Positions 8,122 to 16,829 of a stretch of 47,626 nt of DNA are shown piece after piece. Position numbers and translations under genes: made by a program. Under the pieces are notes generated by a model. It did no database searches. It had not been told where the DNA came from and worked only from the letters and a program-made list of their open reading frames with translations. Position 1 is the first letter of the stretch; the number at the start of each line of letters is the position of its first letter. The stretch comes from CAJJDF01 sp965657945 (GTDB taxonomy: Bacteria; Bacteroidota; Bacteroidia; Flavobacteriales_D; CAJJDF01), in contig CBFHPW010000018.1 of NCBI GenBank assembly GCA_965657945.1, forward strand, positions 1-47,626, read 5' to 3'.

Positions 8122-11100
8122 ATGAAAACAGACTCTTCGTTAATCATTGAGAAGTACAAAACTTCTTCCCCCGTAATTGATCTTCAAAATTCGATATCAA
8201 ACAAGCAAGGCTACACCCACATCAAAGGAACTGTAGGATCTTCCCTCTCCTTTATTTCTTCTGCAATTTTCTCCGAACAGGAAGATCTTCAGTTGTTTAT
8301 GTTTCAGGACAAAGAAGAGGCGGTGTATTTTTTTAATACGCTTGAAAACATAAACCAAGGAAATAAAAAAAAGAAGTTTTATTTTTATCCTGCTTCCTAC
8401 AAACGCCCCTACCAAATAGAGTCTACTGACAACGCCAACGTGTTACTAAGAACAGAGGTGTTGAATGCCATTTCAAAAAACAGAAGAAACAGCGTAGTCG
8501 TATCCTATCCCGAAGCAATGGTAGAAAAGGTAATCACAAAAAAATCGTTAAGAAAAAGCACCTTAGATATTCACGTGGGAGATAAATATTCCATTGATTT
8601 TTTGAACGAGCTTTTTATCGAAAGTCATTTTCATAAAGTAGATTATGTGTACGAACCAGGTCAATTTTCTGTGAGAGGCGGAATTGTCGATGTATTCTCT
8701 TTTTCGTTTGATTATCCGTTTAGAATTGAGTTTTTTGGTGATGAAGTTGATTCAATTCGAAGTTTTAATATAGCTGACCAGTTATCCATCAACACCCACA
8801 AAAAAATAACCATCACACCTAATGTTCAGGCAGAGTTGCTGCAAGATTCACGGACTTCATTCTTCGAGTTTATTTCCCAAAAATCTGTGATATGGTTACA
8901 TGCTTTTTCTACTTCCAAGAAGAAAATAGAAAATGGGTTTGACAAAGCTTTGTACACCTACAATCAGTTGGAGAATGAACTGAAGAGACTGCCTCCTAAT
9001 GAATTGTACATCAATTCTATTGAATTTGAAACTGAGCTCAAACAATTCACGGGAGTTGAATTTGGTAATGAACAGTATTTCAGCAACGAAACTGTTGTTT
9101 TTCATCAATCGCCTCAGCCCTCTTTTAATAAGAAATTTGATATGTTGGCTCAAAACCTAAAAGAGAACACCCAGGCTGAATACGAGAACTATTTATTTTC
9201 TGATAACCCTAACCAAATTCAGAGGCTAGAGGATATTTTTGAGGATATAGAGAAAGAGGCAGAATTTACTCCTATTCATACCAGTATAGATAAGGGCTTT
9301 ATTGATAATGACCTAAAAATCGTCTGTTACACAGATCATCAAATATTCGAGCGATACCATAAATTTAAAATAAAGGAAGGGTACAAGCAATCCAAAGAGC
9401 AGGTGAGCCTCAAGGAAATATATGGGTTAAAAAAAGGTGATTTTATCGTTCACATAGACCACGGGGTCGGAACATTTTCGGGGCTCGAGAAAATTGATGT
9501 AAACGGAAAAGAACAAGAGGCGATAAGACTTTTGTATGAGGGCGGAGACGTGCTTTATGTGAGCATTCACTCGTTGCATAGGATTTCAAAGTTTTCGGGA
9601 AAAGACAGTAAAAAACCTAAAATAAACAAGTTAGGAACTCCTGCTTGGAAGGCGCTGAAGGCCAAAACAAAGAAACGATTAAAAGAAGTAGCCTTTGACC
9701 TCATACAGCTATACGCAAAAAGAAGAATGAAAGAAGGGTTTGCTTTTGCCCCAGACACTTACCTTCAGCATGAACTTGAAGCTTCGTTTATGTACGAAGA
9801 TACTCCAGACCAACACAAAGCTACCCTGGCAGTTAAAGAAGACATGGAAAAAGATATTCCCATGGATAGACTGGTTTGTGGAGACGTAGGTTTTGGGAAA
9901 ACAGAAATAGCAATACGTGCTGCTTTTAAGGCAGTTGCAGACAGTAAACAAGTCGCTATTCTAGTTCCTACCACAATATTAAGCCTTCAACATTTTAGGA
10001 GTTTTAATGAAAGACTAAAAGATTTTCCTTGTAAAGTGGATTACTTGAACCGTTTTAAGCCTCCCAAAAAAGTAAAAGAAACTTTGGAAAGACTGGAAAA
10101 GGGAGAGATAGATATATTGATTGGAACTCACAAAATTGCAGGAAAAAGTGTAAAATTTAAGGACCTAGGTCTGTTGATAGTGGATGAAGAACAAAAATTT
10201 GGAGTTGGCGTAAAAGACAAACTAAAAACCATGAAAGAGAATGTAGATTCTTTGACATTGACTGCGACTCCTATTCCTCGAACCCTACAGTTTTCATTGA
10301 TGGGGGCACGAGATTTATCAGTCATTAACACTCCCCCACCTAATAGGCAACCTATTGATACACAGATTCATACTTTCAATGAAGAAACAATAAGAAATGC
10401 GGTGTCCTATGAAATGCAAAGGGGCGGACAAGTTTATTTTGTAAACAATAGGGTTCAAAATATAAAAGAAGTCGCAGGTATGATTCAAAGACTGGTGCCT
10501 GATGCAAAAGTAGCAATCATTCATGGTCAAATGGAAGGCCAGAAAATGGAAGCCACCCTTATGGATTTTATCAATGGAATGTATGATGTTTTGGTTGCAA
10601 CCTCCATTATTGAGTCAGGGATAGACGTACCAAACGCCAATACAATGATTATCAACAACGCCAATAATTTTGGGCTGAGCGATTTGCATCAAATGAGAGG
10701 AAGAATAGGAAGGTCTAACAAAAAGGCATTTTGTTATCTAATAACACCTCCGCGACATATGCTCAGTGATGATGCCACAAAAAGACTGAATGCCATTGAA
10801 CAACACAGCGAATTAGGCAGCGGTTTTAACATTGCGATGAAGGATTTGGATATTCGAGGAGCAGGTGATTTGCTTGGAGCCAGCCAAAGTGGTTATATCA
10901 ATGACATTGGTTTCGCTACCTACCAAAAAATACTTAACGAAACGATAGAAGAACTGAAGACAAACGAATTTAAAGAATTATTTAAGGACGAAAAAAACGA
11001 TAAGTTTTTTGAAATAGAAGACTTCCAGTTAGAAACAGATTTAGAGTTATTAATTCCAGATACCTACGTAAATCAAATCGCTGAAAGACTTTCTTTATAC

Positions 11101-11469
11101 CAGGAACTAGACGAACTTAAAACGACAGAGGAGCTAGATTCATACAGAAAAAACCTGAAAGATAGATTTGGAGATGTTCCTGAAGAAACTTCAGAGCTGC
11201 TTAAAACCATTAGGTTAAAATGGCTATCGAAAGAAATAGGGTTTGAGAAAATAATCTTGAAACAAGAGAAAATGATTTGCTTCTTTCCTTCCAATCAACA
11301 ATCTGCCTACTTTGAATCAGATGCGTTCACAAAAACCCTGATGTTTATTCAAACGAATCCAAGAAATTGTAAAATGAGCGAACGGAACAATAAGCTTCGA
11401 CTTGTTTTTAGTGGAATCCATTCTATTTCTCAGGCCATAGGTGAGTTGAGGAAAATTACAAAAAACTAA
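8122..11469 (+). CDS. mfd: Transcription-repair coupling factor Mfd
   Basis: Mfd removes stalled RNA polymerase at lesions and recruits UvrA. The 1115-aa protein shows the full domain order. First is a UvrB-like N-terminal module (residues 1 to about 330, including PGQFSVRGGIVDVFSF). The CarD-like RNA-polymerase interaction domain follows (about 435-510, KKGDFIVHIDHGVGTFSGLE). Next is the helicase core with Walker A GDVGFGKT (587-594), DEEQ (688-691), TLTATPIPRTLQ, and the motif VI region QMRGRIGRS. A C-terminal TRCF domain ends the protein. tsaE starts 5 bases downstream, so mfd, tsaE and the alanine dehydrogenase are probably one transcript. The start ATG is supported by a -7 box 16 bases upstream. 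Confidence 0.97.
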   Translation: MKTDSSLIIEKYKTSSPVIDLQNSISNKQGYTHIKGTVGSSLSFISSAIFSEQEDLQLFMFQDKEEAVYFFNTLENINQGNKKKKFYFYPASYKRPYQIESTDNANVLLRTEVLNAISKNRRNSVVVSYPEAMVEKVITKKSLRKSTLDIHVGDKYSIDFLNELFIESHFHKVDYVYEPGQFSVRGGIVDVFSFSFDYPFRIEFFGDEVDSIRSFNIADQLSINTHKKITITPNVQAELLQDSRTSFFEFISQKSVIWLHAFSTSKKKIENGFDKALYTYNQLENELKRLPPNELYINSIEFETELKQFTGVEFGNEQYFSNETVVFHQSPQPSFNKKFDMLAQNLKENTQAEYENYLFSDNPNQIQRLEDIFEDIEKEAEFTPIHTSIDKGFIDNDLKIVCYTDHQIFERYHKFKIKEGYKQSKEQVSLKEIYGLKKGDFIVHIDHGVGTFSGLEKIDVNGKEQEAIRLLYEGGDVLYVSIHSLHRISKFSGKDSKKPKINKLGTPAWKALKAKTKKRLKEVAFDLIQLYAKRRMKEGFAFAPDTYLQHELEASFMYEDTPDQHKATLAVKEDMEKDIPMDRLVCGDVGFGKTEIAIRAAFKAVADSKQVAILVPTTILSLQHFRSFNERLKDFPCKVDYLNRFKPPKKVKETLERLEKGEIDILIGTHKIAGKSVKFKDLGLLIVDEEQKFGVGVKDKLKTMKENVDSLTLTATPIPRTLQFSLMGARDLSVINTPPPNRQPIDTQIHTFNEETIRNAVSYEMQRGGQVYFVNNRVQNIKEVAGMIQRLVPDAKVAIIHGQMEGQKMEATLMDFINGMYDVLVATSIIESGIDVPNANTMIINNANNFGLSDLHQMRGRIGRSNKKAFCYLITPPRHMLSDDATKRLNAIEQHSELGSGFNIAMKDLDIRGAGDLLGASQSGYINDIGFATYQKILNETIEELKTNEFKELFKDEKNDKFFEIEDFQLETDLELLIPDTYVNQIAERLSLYQELDELKTTEELDSYRKNLKDRFGDVPEETSELLKTIRLKWLSKEIGFEKIILKQEKMICFFPSNQQSAYFESDAFTKTLMFIQTNPRNCKMSERNNKLRLVFSGIHSISQAIGELRKITKN

Positions 11470-11474
11470 CCGTT

Positions 11475-11894
11475 ATGGAAAAGAGATTTGAAGTAAAAGA
11501 TTTAAAAGAGTTGGTTCAGGTGGCGCTATTTGTTAAGCAGCTGTCGGCTGAGTATTCTCATTTTTGTTTAGATGCACCCATGGGCGCGGGAAAAACTACT
11601 TTGGTGAATGAAGTTTGCAAAATTTTGGGGGTTTCCGAACATACCTCTAGCCCTACATATTCGATAGTCAACGAATATAAAACCGAATCTGGAGATTCAA
11701 TTTTTCATTTTGATTTATACCGCTTAAAAGATGAAATGGAGCTCTTGGATATTGGAGTTATTGAGATTTTGGATAGCAAAGACATCTGTTTTTTCGAATG
11801 GCCAGAAAAAATCCACTCGTACTTAGACGAAAAATGTGTAAATTTATCTATCGAGGTGGTAGATACTACCCGAATCATCACCCTAACCTATTGA
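11475..11894 (+). CDS. tsaE: tRNA threonylcarbamoyladenosine biosynthesis ATPase TsaE
   Basis: TsaE is the ATPase that supports the TsaB-TsaD complex in making t6A37 on ANN-decoding tRNAs. The 139-aa length is normal for the family. The P-loop MGAGKTT (residues 36-42) is present. The first glycine of the usual GxxGAGKT is Ala34 here, a mild deviation. Family blocks SSPTYSIVNEY, HFDLYRL and FFEWPEKI follow in order. mfd is 5 bases upstream and the alanine dehydrogenase 1 base downstream. TsaB, TsaC and TsaD are not in the window. Confidence 0.93.
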   Translation: MEKRFEVKDLKELVQVALFVKQLSAEYSHFCLDAPMGAGKTTLVNEVCKILGVSEHTSSPTYSIVNEYKTESGDSIFHFDLYRLKDEMELLDIGVIEILDSKDICFFEWPEKIHSYLDEKCVNLSIEVVDTTRIITLTY

Positions 11895-11895
11895 T

Positions 11896-13110
11896 ATGTC
11901 CTCAGATGTACTAAAATCCCTTGCAAAAGAAGCGCTTATGGTGCCTCAAGAAAAACTGCAGCTTGCGGGAACCAAAAGTAAAAAATTGTTTATAGGAATC
12001 CCTAAGGAAACGAGTTTTCAAGAAAATAGGGTTTCACTAGTTCCAGAAGCAGTTGCACTTTTAGTGAGTAACGGACACAAAGTATGCGTAGAGACAAATG
12101 CTGGGGTAAACGCCAATTTTGTGGATAAAGATTACAGTGAGGTAGGGGCAGAAATTTGTTATGACACTTCGGAGGTTTTCAAGGCGGATATTATTATAAA
12201 AGTAGCTCCGCCAAGCAAAGAAGAGATAGAAATGATGGCAGGAAACCAGACATTGTTTGCTGCTTTGCAATTGTCAGTTCATCCCAAAAACACGTTGGAA
12301 ATGTTGATGAAAAAGAAAATCACAGCAATTGCGTGGGATTTTGTAAAAGACGAAGACGATGTGTACCCTGTAATCCGTTCGATGTCAGAGATTGCAGGAA
12401 TAAAGTCAATAGGAATAGCTTCTCATTATTTGAGTAATCTGAACAACGGAAGGGGAACCATTTTGGGAGGAATTGCAGGAGTTTCACCCACCGAAGTGGT
12501 AATAATTGGAGCTGGAACTGTGGGCGAATTTGCAGCAAAATCTGCCATTGGCCTCGGGGCAAGTGTCAAAATATTTGACAACGATGTGTACAAATTAAGA
12601 AGAATTCAAAATGATTTAAACACCACAATTTGGACATCTATCATTAATCCTAAGGTGTTGGAAAAAGCGCTCATGAGAGCAGACGTGGCTATTGGAGCCC
12701 TAAGGTCTAATAATGGAACAACTCCATGCGTGGTTTCTGAAGTGATGGTTGAAAACATGAAAGAAGGAGCCGTCATTGTAGATGTAAGCATTGACAAAGG
12801 AGGTTGCTTTGAAACATCGAAAGTAACTAACCACAAGTCTCCGGTTTTTACCAAACACGGTGTAATTCATTATTGCGTTCCAAATATTGCCTCTTCAGTG
12901 TCCAGAACCGCCTCTTTTGCCTTGAGTAATATTTTTTCCCCGTTGTTGATTCAAATTGGAGAAGAAGGTGGAATTGCAAAAATGGTGAGAGATAACAAAG
13001 GTTTTAGACATGGAGTATACGTTTACAAAGGTATGCTTACAAGCAAAACTTTGGGAGACGCATTTAGTTTGCCACATAAAAATATCGACTTGCTATTGAT
13101 GGCACTCTAA
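11896..13110 (+). CDS. ald: Alanine dehydrogenase
   Basis: This enzyme catalyses reversible NAD-dependent deamination of L-alanine to pyruvate and ammonia. The substrate-domain signature GIPKETSFQENRVSLVP (about residues 35-51) and the NAD-binding motif IIGAGTVGEFAAKSA (203-217, with GAGTVG at 205-210) are clear. At 404 aa it is about 30 residues longer than the well-studied enzymes; the extra sequence is an N-terminal extension before GIPKE. The catalytic-domain segment DVSIDKGGCFETS is present. It follows tsaE by one base, so expression is probably coupled. NAD(P) transhydrogenase alpha subunits share this fold, but the lack of a membrane part and the overall length favour alanine dehydrogenase. 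Confidence 0.88.
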   Translation: MSSDVLKSLAKEALMVPQEKLQLAGTKSKKLFIGIPKETSFQENRVSLVPEAVALLVSNGHKVCVETNAGVNANFVDKDYSEVGAEICYDTSEVFKADIIIKVAPPSKEEIEMMAGNQTLFAALQLSVHPKNTLEMLMKKKITAIAWDFVKDEDDVYPVIRSMSEIAGIKSIGIASHYLSNLNNGRGTILGGIAGVSPTEVVIIGAGTVGEFAAKSAIGLGASVKIFDNDVYKLRRIQNDLNTTIWTSIINPKVLEKALMRADVAIGALRSNNGTTPCVVSEVMVENMKEGAVIVDVSIDKGGCFETSKVTNHKSPVFTKHGVIHYCVPNIASSVSRTASFALSNIFSPLLIQIGEEGGIAKMVRDNKGFRHGVYVYKGMLTSKTLGDAFSLPHKNIDLLLMAL

Positions 13111-13150
13111 CTAGGCAATTTCACAAGAAAAAATTACCTTAGTCCTCAAG

Positions 13151-14281
13151 ATGAAAATTGCTATAAATACTCGTTTTTTATTAACCAAAAAGCTTGAAGG
13201 CTTTGGTTGGTTTACTCACGAAGTAGCAAAAAGACTGGTTCAGAATCATCCAGAACACGAATTTTTCTTCCTCTTTGACAGGAATTATGACCAAAAATTC
13301 ATTTATGGGAGCAATGTAACCCCTGTCGTAATTCATCCCCAAGCAAGACATCCCTTTTTGTATTTTTTGTGGTTTGAATTTGGTGTAAAAAGAGCCTTGA
13401 AAAAACACAATATTGATGTTTTGTTATCGCCTGACGGTTATTTGAGCCTAAATTCCGAAATAAAACAAATACCCGTAATTCATGATCTAAGTTTTGTTCA
13501 CTACCCAAAAGACATTCCGTTTTGGAACAGAAATTACGTAAATTATTTTTTTCCAAAATTTGCTAAAAAGGCGGCTAAAATTATTACTGTATCAGAATAT
13601 TCAAAGCAAGACATTGCTGAGAGTTTTCAAATCAAAGAGGAAAAAATTGTTGTGGCACACAATGGAGTGGGCGAATCATTTTTTCCTATTTCTGAGGAAG
13701 ATAAAGCGGCTACCAGGAGTAAATTTACGGAGGGAAAACCTTATTTTTTGTTCGTGAGCGCTTTGCATCCTCGTAAAAATGTAACCAAACTTTTTGAGGC
13801 GTTTGATTTGTATAAGAAAGAGACAAAAAGCGAGGTAAAACTACTGATGGTAGGAGAAAAATATTGGTGGAACAAAGACATCAAGCAAGTTTTTGATGAC
13901 ATGAAATTTCAAGCAGATGTTGTGTTTACGGGGCATATTCAATCGAAAGAATTGAATAATATTTATGGTTCGGGTCTTGCCCTTACTTATGTTTCCTATT
14001 TCGAAGGCTTTGGAATTCCGTTGGTGGAAGCGATGAAATGTGAATTGCCTATTCTTTCATCCGAACTTACTTCACTGCCAGAAGTGGGAGGAGATGCAGC
14101 TATTTATGTCAACCCCTTTTCTGTGGAGGATATCAAAAATGGAATGAAACGAATGTACAAAGATGAATCCTTAAGAGACGAATTAATTGATCACGGAAAA
14201 GAGAGATCCAAGCGCTTTAGCTGGGACAAAACTGCCGAAATTGTTTGGGAAACTATCGTTGAGGTGTACAAAAAAGAGTAA
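13151..14281 (+). CDS. Glycosyltransferase, GT4 family
   Basis: This 376-aa GT-B-fold enzyme probably transfers a sugar from a nucleotide-sugar donor in surface polysaccharide or glycan assembly. The N-terminal acceptor domain contains PVIHDLSFVHYPKDIPFW and ITVSEYSKQDIAE. The C-terminal donor domain has FVSALHPRKNVTKLFEAFD and the diagnostic E-x7-E motif in EGFGIPLVEAM, followed by SSELTSLPEVGGDAA. The substrate cannot be deduced. It starts 40 bases after the alanine dehydrogenase and rnhB starts 2 bases after its stop. It reads as a soluble or peripheral protein, with no transmembrane segment seen. Confidence 0.88.
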   Translation: MKIAINTRFLLTKKLEGFGWFTHEVAKRLVQNHPEHEFFFLFDRNYDQKFIYGSNVTPVVIHPQARHPFLYFLWFEFGVKRALKKHNIDVLLSPDGYLSLNSEIKQIPVIHDLSFVHYPKDIPFWNRNYVNYFFPKFAKKAAKIITVSEYSKQDIAESFQIKEEKIVVAHNGVGESFFPISEEDKAATRSKFTEGKPYFLFVSALHPRKNVTKLFEAFDLYKKETKSEVKLLMVGEKYWWNKDIKQVFDDMKFQADVVFTGHIQSKELNNIYGSGLALTYVSYFEGFGIPLVEAMKCELPILSSELTSLPEVGGDAAIYVNPFSVEDIKNGMKRMYKDESLRDELIDHGKERSKRFSWDKTAEIVWETIVEVYKKE

Positions 14282-14283
14282 GA

Positions 14284-14892
14284 ATGTTAGAACTTCACTA
14301 TGATAAAACCAAAATAGAGGCTGGCTGTGACGAAGCTGGTAGAGGATGTTTATCTGGTCCTGTAGTGGCTGCAGCCGTTATCTTACCCAAGAATTTTAGG
14401 AATGAAATATTGACTGATTCGAAACAGCTGTCAGAAAAAAAACGTGAGTTGCTTCGACCCATTATAGAAAAGGAAGCTCTCTCTTGGGGCGTTGGAATCG
14501 TTTCTCCCGAAGAAATAGACGAAATCAATATTTTGAATGCCTCTTTTTTGGCGATGCATCGAGCTATTGATAAGCTGAAAACAACACCCAATTTATTATT
14601 AATTGACGGTAACCGATTCAATAAATACAGGAAAACGGACCACGTTTGTGTGATTAAAGGTGACGGAAAATATCTGCCCATTGCAGCTGCATCTATTTTG
14701 GCGAAAACTTACAGAGACGACATCATGAAGCAATACCACGAAGAGTTTCCACACTATGATTGGAATAAAAACAAAGGATACCCCACCAAGAAACACCGGC
14801 AAGCGATTAGAGAATTTGGTTCCACAAAGTATCACAGAAAATCGTTTAGATTACTACCTGTGCAGTTGGAGCTTAAGCTTTCTCCAAAGTAA
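14284..14892 (+). CDS. rnhB: Ribonuclease HII
   Basis: RNase HII cleaves the RNA strand of RNA-DNA hybrids and starts ribonucleotide excision repair. The 202-aa protein has the active-site start CDEAGRGCLSGPVVAAAV (D16, E17), the central carboxylate D108 in LLIDGNRF, and D145/D146 in ILAKTYRDD. These give the DEDD set, and GYPTKKHRQAI follows downstream. It is coupled to the glycosyltransferase (2-base gap). Its 3' end overlaps the convergent sensor kinase gene by 20 bases. Confidence 0.95.
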   Translation: MLELHYDKTKIEAGCDEAGRGCLSGPVVAAAVILPKNFRNEILTDSKQLSEKKRELLRPIIEKEALSWGVGIVSPEEIDEINILNASFLAMHRAIDKLKTTPNLLLIDGNRFNKYRKTDHVCVIKGDGKYLPIAAASILAKTYRDDIMKQYHEEFPHYDWNKNKGYPTKKHRQAIREFGSTKYHRKSFRLLPVQLELKLSPK

Positions 14893-15886
14893 AAGAAAAG
14901 ACTGTTCCTTTATCAAGTTCGCTTGTAACGCTAATTTTTTGGTTATGGGCTTCTATAATGTGTTTTACGATAGCTAACCCAATTCCCGAACCACCTTGAT
15001 TTCTATCTCGGCTTTTTTCTACGCGATAAAACCTTTCGAACAAACGAGGCAGGTGTTCTTTCGCTATTCCTAAACCATCGTCTTCCACTTTTACAAGAAC
15101 TTTGCCTTTTGCAATTTCCTTAGCAGAAATCACCGAACGACCTCCTTTTTTACCGTAATAAATAGAATTAGAGATGAGATTAGTAACCACTTGCTCAAGC
15201 CTTAGCTTGTCGGCTGTAACAAAAAGCTCCGCAACAGAGGGCTTTTCCAAAGCTAGGGTAATGTCATGATTCTCGGCCAAGTCTTCTAGTTCCGAAATGA
15301 TGTTCTTTATTAATTCGAACAAGGAAATGCGTTTTATATTAAGCTTTAGGTTTCCTGATTCAATTTTGGTAATGGTATCCATGTCTGCAATGACATTCGT
15401 AATTCTATCAATTCCTTTGGCCGCTTTATTCAAGAACTTTCTGTTTATGGATTCATCCTCCAAACCCCCTTCAAGCAACGTCAATATATACCCCTCTACA
15501 CTAAAAACAGGAGTTTTGAGCTCATGGGCCAAGTTTCCAAAAAACTCTCTTCGATATTCTTCGGTAGATTTTAGTTTCTGAATTTCGGTTGTTTTTTTAT
15601 TCAACCAATTTTCTATTTCGAGCTGAGCGTCTTTCCCGAAAATATCACCGTTTTTTTCATAGACAATCCCAATGGATCGGTATATTTTTTTGAACTTCTT
15701 TTTGGTATAGATTTGTAAAGCAAAGTAAGAAACAATTAAAACTAAAACCCCTATAATGGCTGAAATGATTAATACCATGAACTCTTCATCGGGATCATTT
15801 AACACAGCATAAATTCCTAGTGCGGCAATGAGAAAAGAAAGGGCTCCTAATACGAGTGAAAAAAATATGCCAGAAGAAAATTTCAT
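14873..15886 (-). CDS. Two-component sensor histidine kinase (PhoR-like)
   Basis: This 337-aa membrane kinase has two transmembrane helices (about residues 7-29 and 37-60) separated by only about seven residues, so there is no real periplasmic sensor domain. The dimerization/phosphoacceptor helix contains FFGNLAHELKTPVFSVEG, with His121. The ATP-binding domain carries the N box QVVTNLISNSIYYG and the G boxes VEDDGLGIAKEHLPRLFERFYR and GGSGIGLAIVKHI. No response regulator is adjacent: the neighbour upstream is a divergent crotonase. The partner must be elsewhere, and the signal is probably intramembrane or cytoplasmic. The gene overlaps the rnhB 3' end by 20 bases in convergent orientation. 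Confidence 0.9.
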   Translation of the reverse strand: MKFSSGIFFSLVLGALSFLIAALGIYAVLNDPDEEFMVLIISAIIGVLVLIVSYFALQIYTKKKFKKIYRSIGIVYEKNGDIFGKDAQLEIENWLNKKTTEIQKLKSTEEYRREFFGNLAHELKTPVFSVEGYILTLLEGGLEDESINRKFLNKAAKGIDRITNVIADMDTITKIESGNLKLNIKRISLFELIKNIISELEDLAENHDITLALEKPSVAELFVTADKLRLEQVVTNLISNSIYYGKKGGRSVISAKEIAKGKVLVKVEDDGLGIAKEHLPRLFERFYRVEKSRDRNQGGSGIGLAIVKHIIEAHNQKISVTSELDKGTVFSFTLEKA

Positions 15887-16002
15887 AGGGTAAAGGTATA
15901 GATTTTTAAGTAATCTAATATTAAGTTAAAGTTGTCTCCACTTATCAACACTCAGATTGGAATAATAAAAACGAAAATCAGAATCAATACAAGAGAAACC
16001 CT

Positions 16003-16010
16003 TAACTTTG
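16003..16010 (+). promoter_or_regulatory. Bacteroidota-type -7 box upstream of the crotonase gene
   Basis: TAACTTTG matches TAnnTTTG exactly and lies 27 bases before the ATG at 16038, in the divergent region shared with the sensor kinase gene. No clear -33 element was seen. Confidence 0.45.
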
Positions 16011-16037
16011 AAATAGAGTTAAAAAACCTTAAATATC

Positions 16038-16817
16038 ATGTCAGAAAGCAACATTATTATCCAAAACAACGATTCTGTTAGAACAATTACGATTAATAGA
16101 CCAAAACAGTTGAATGCGCTTAATTCGCAAACAATTAGCGAGTTGTCAGATGCTTTAAAGTCAGCAGAGGAAGACAACAGTGTAAAGGTCATTCTTTTAA
16201 CAGGATCAGGAGAAAAGGCATTTGTCGCTGGTGCGGATATTAAGGAATTTGCATCATTTTCAGTGGAAGAAGGAAAAAAATTGAGCAAAGAAGGCCACGA
16301 CAAATTGTTTGATTTGGCTCAAAACTTAACTACACCAATCATAGCTGCGGTAAATGGTTTTGCTCTTGGTGGTGGATTGGAATTGGCCATGTCGGCTCAC
16401 ATTCGGGTGGCATCCGACAATGCAAAAATGGGATTACCAGAAGTATCTTTAGGAGTAATTCCTGGGTACGGAGGGACACAAAGATTGGCACAACTAGTAG
16501 GAAGAGGAAAAGCAATGGAAATGATTGCCACAGCAGGTATGATTTCGGCAGAAGAAGCGCACAAATGGGGATTGGTGAATCACGTAACTACACCAGAAGG
16601 ATTGATGGAAAAATGCCTCGAAATTGCTGGGAAAATTGTAAAAAACTCATCATCTGCAATTGGTTTGGCGTTTAAGGCTGTAAATGCAAATTTTACGGAT
16701 GGTGAAAACGGATTTGAAACAGAAATTGAAGAATTTGGAAACTGTTTCGGAACAGATGATTTTAAGGAAGGAACTACTGCTTTTATCGAACGAAGAAAAG
16801 CGAATTTTAAGTCATAA
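16038..16817 (+). CDS. Enoyl-CoA hydratase (crotonase family)
   Basis: This 259-aa soluble enzyme probably hydrates short-chain trans-2-enoyl-CoA in fatty-acid or amino-acid breakdown. The family start NRPKQLNALNSQT, the oxyanion-hole segment AFVAGADIKEF (residues 61-71) and the GFALGGGLELA loop are present. Both catalytic glutamates of true hydratases are in place: E115 in GGGLELA and E135 in GLPEVSLGVIPGYGGTQRL. This favours hydratase over isomerase-type members with only one. The final ERRKANF is typical. The flippase gene follows after 12 bases on the same strand. Chain-length preference is not readable. Confidence 0.92.
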   Translation: MSESNIIIQNNDSVRTITINRPKQLNALNSQTISELSDALKSAEEDNSVKVILLTGSGEKAFVAGADIKEFASFSVEEGKKLSKEGHDKLFDLAQNLTTPIIAAVNGFALGGGLELAMSAHIRVASDNAKMGLPEVSLGVIPGYGGTQRLAQLVGRGKAMEMIATAGMISAEEAHKWGLVNHVTTPEGLMEKCLEIAGKIVKNSSSAIGLAFKAVNANFTDGENGFETEIEEFGNCFGTDDFKEGTTAFIERRKANFKS

Positions 16818-16829
16818 AAACGAACTCAG

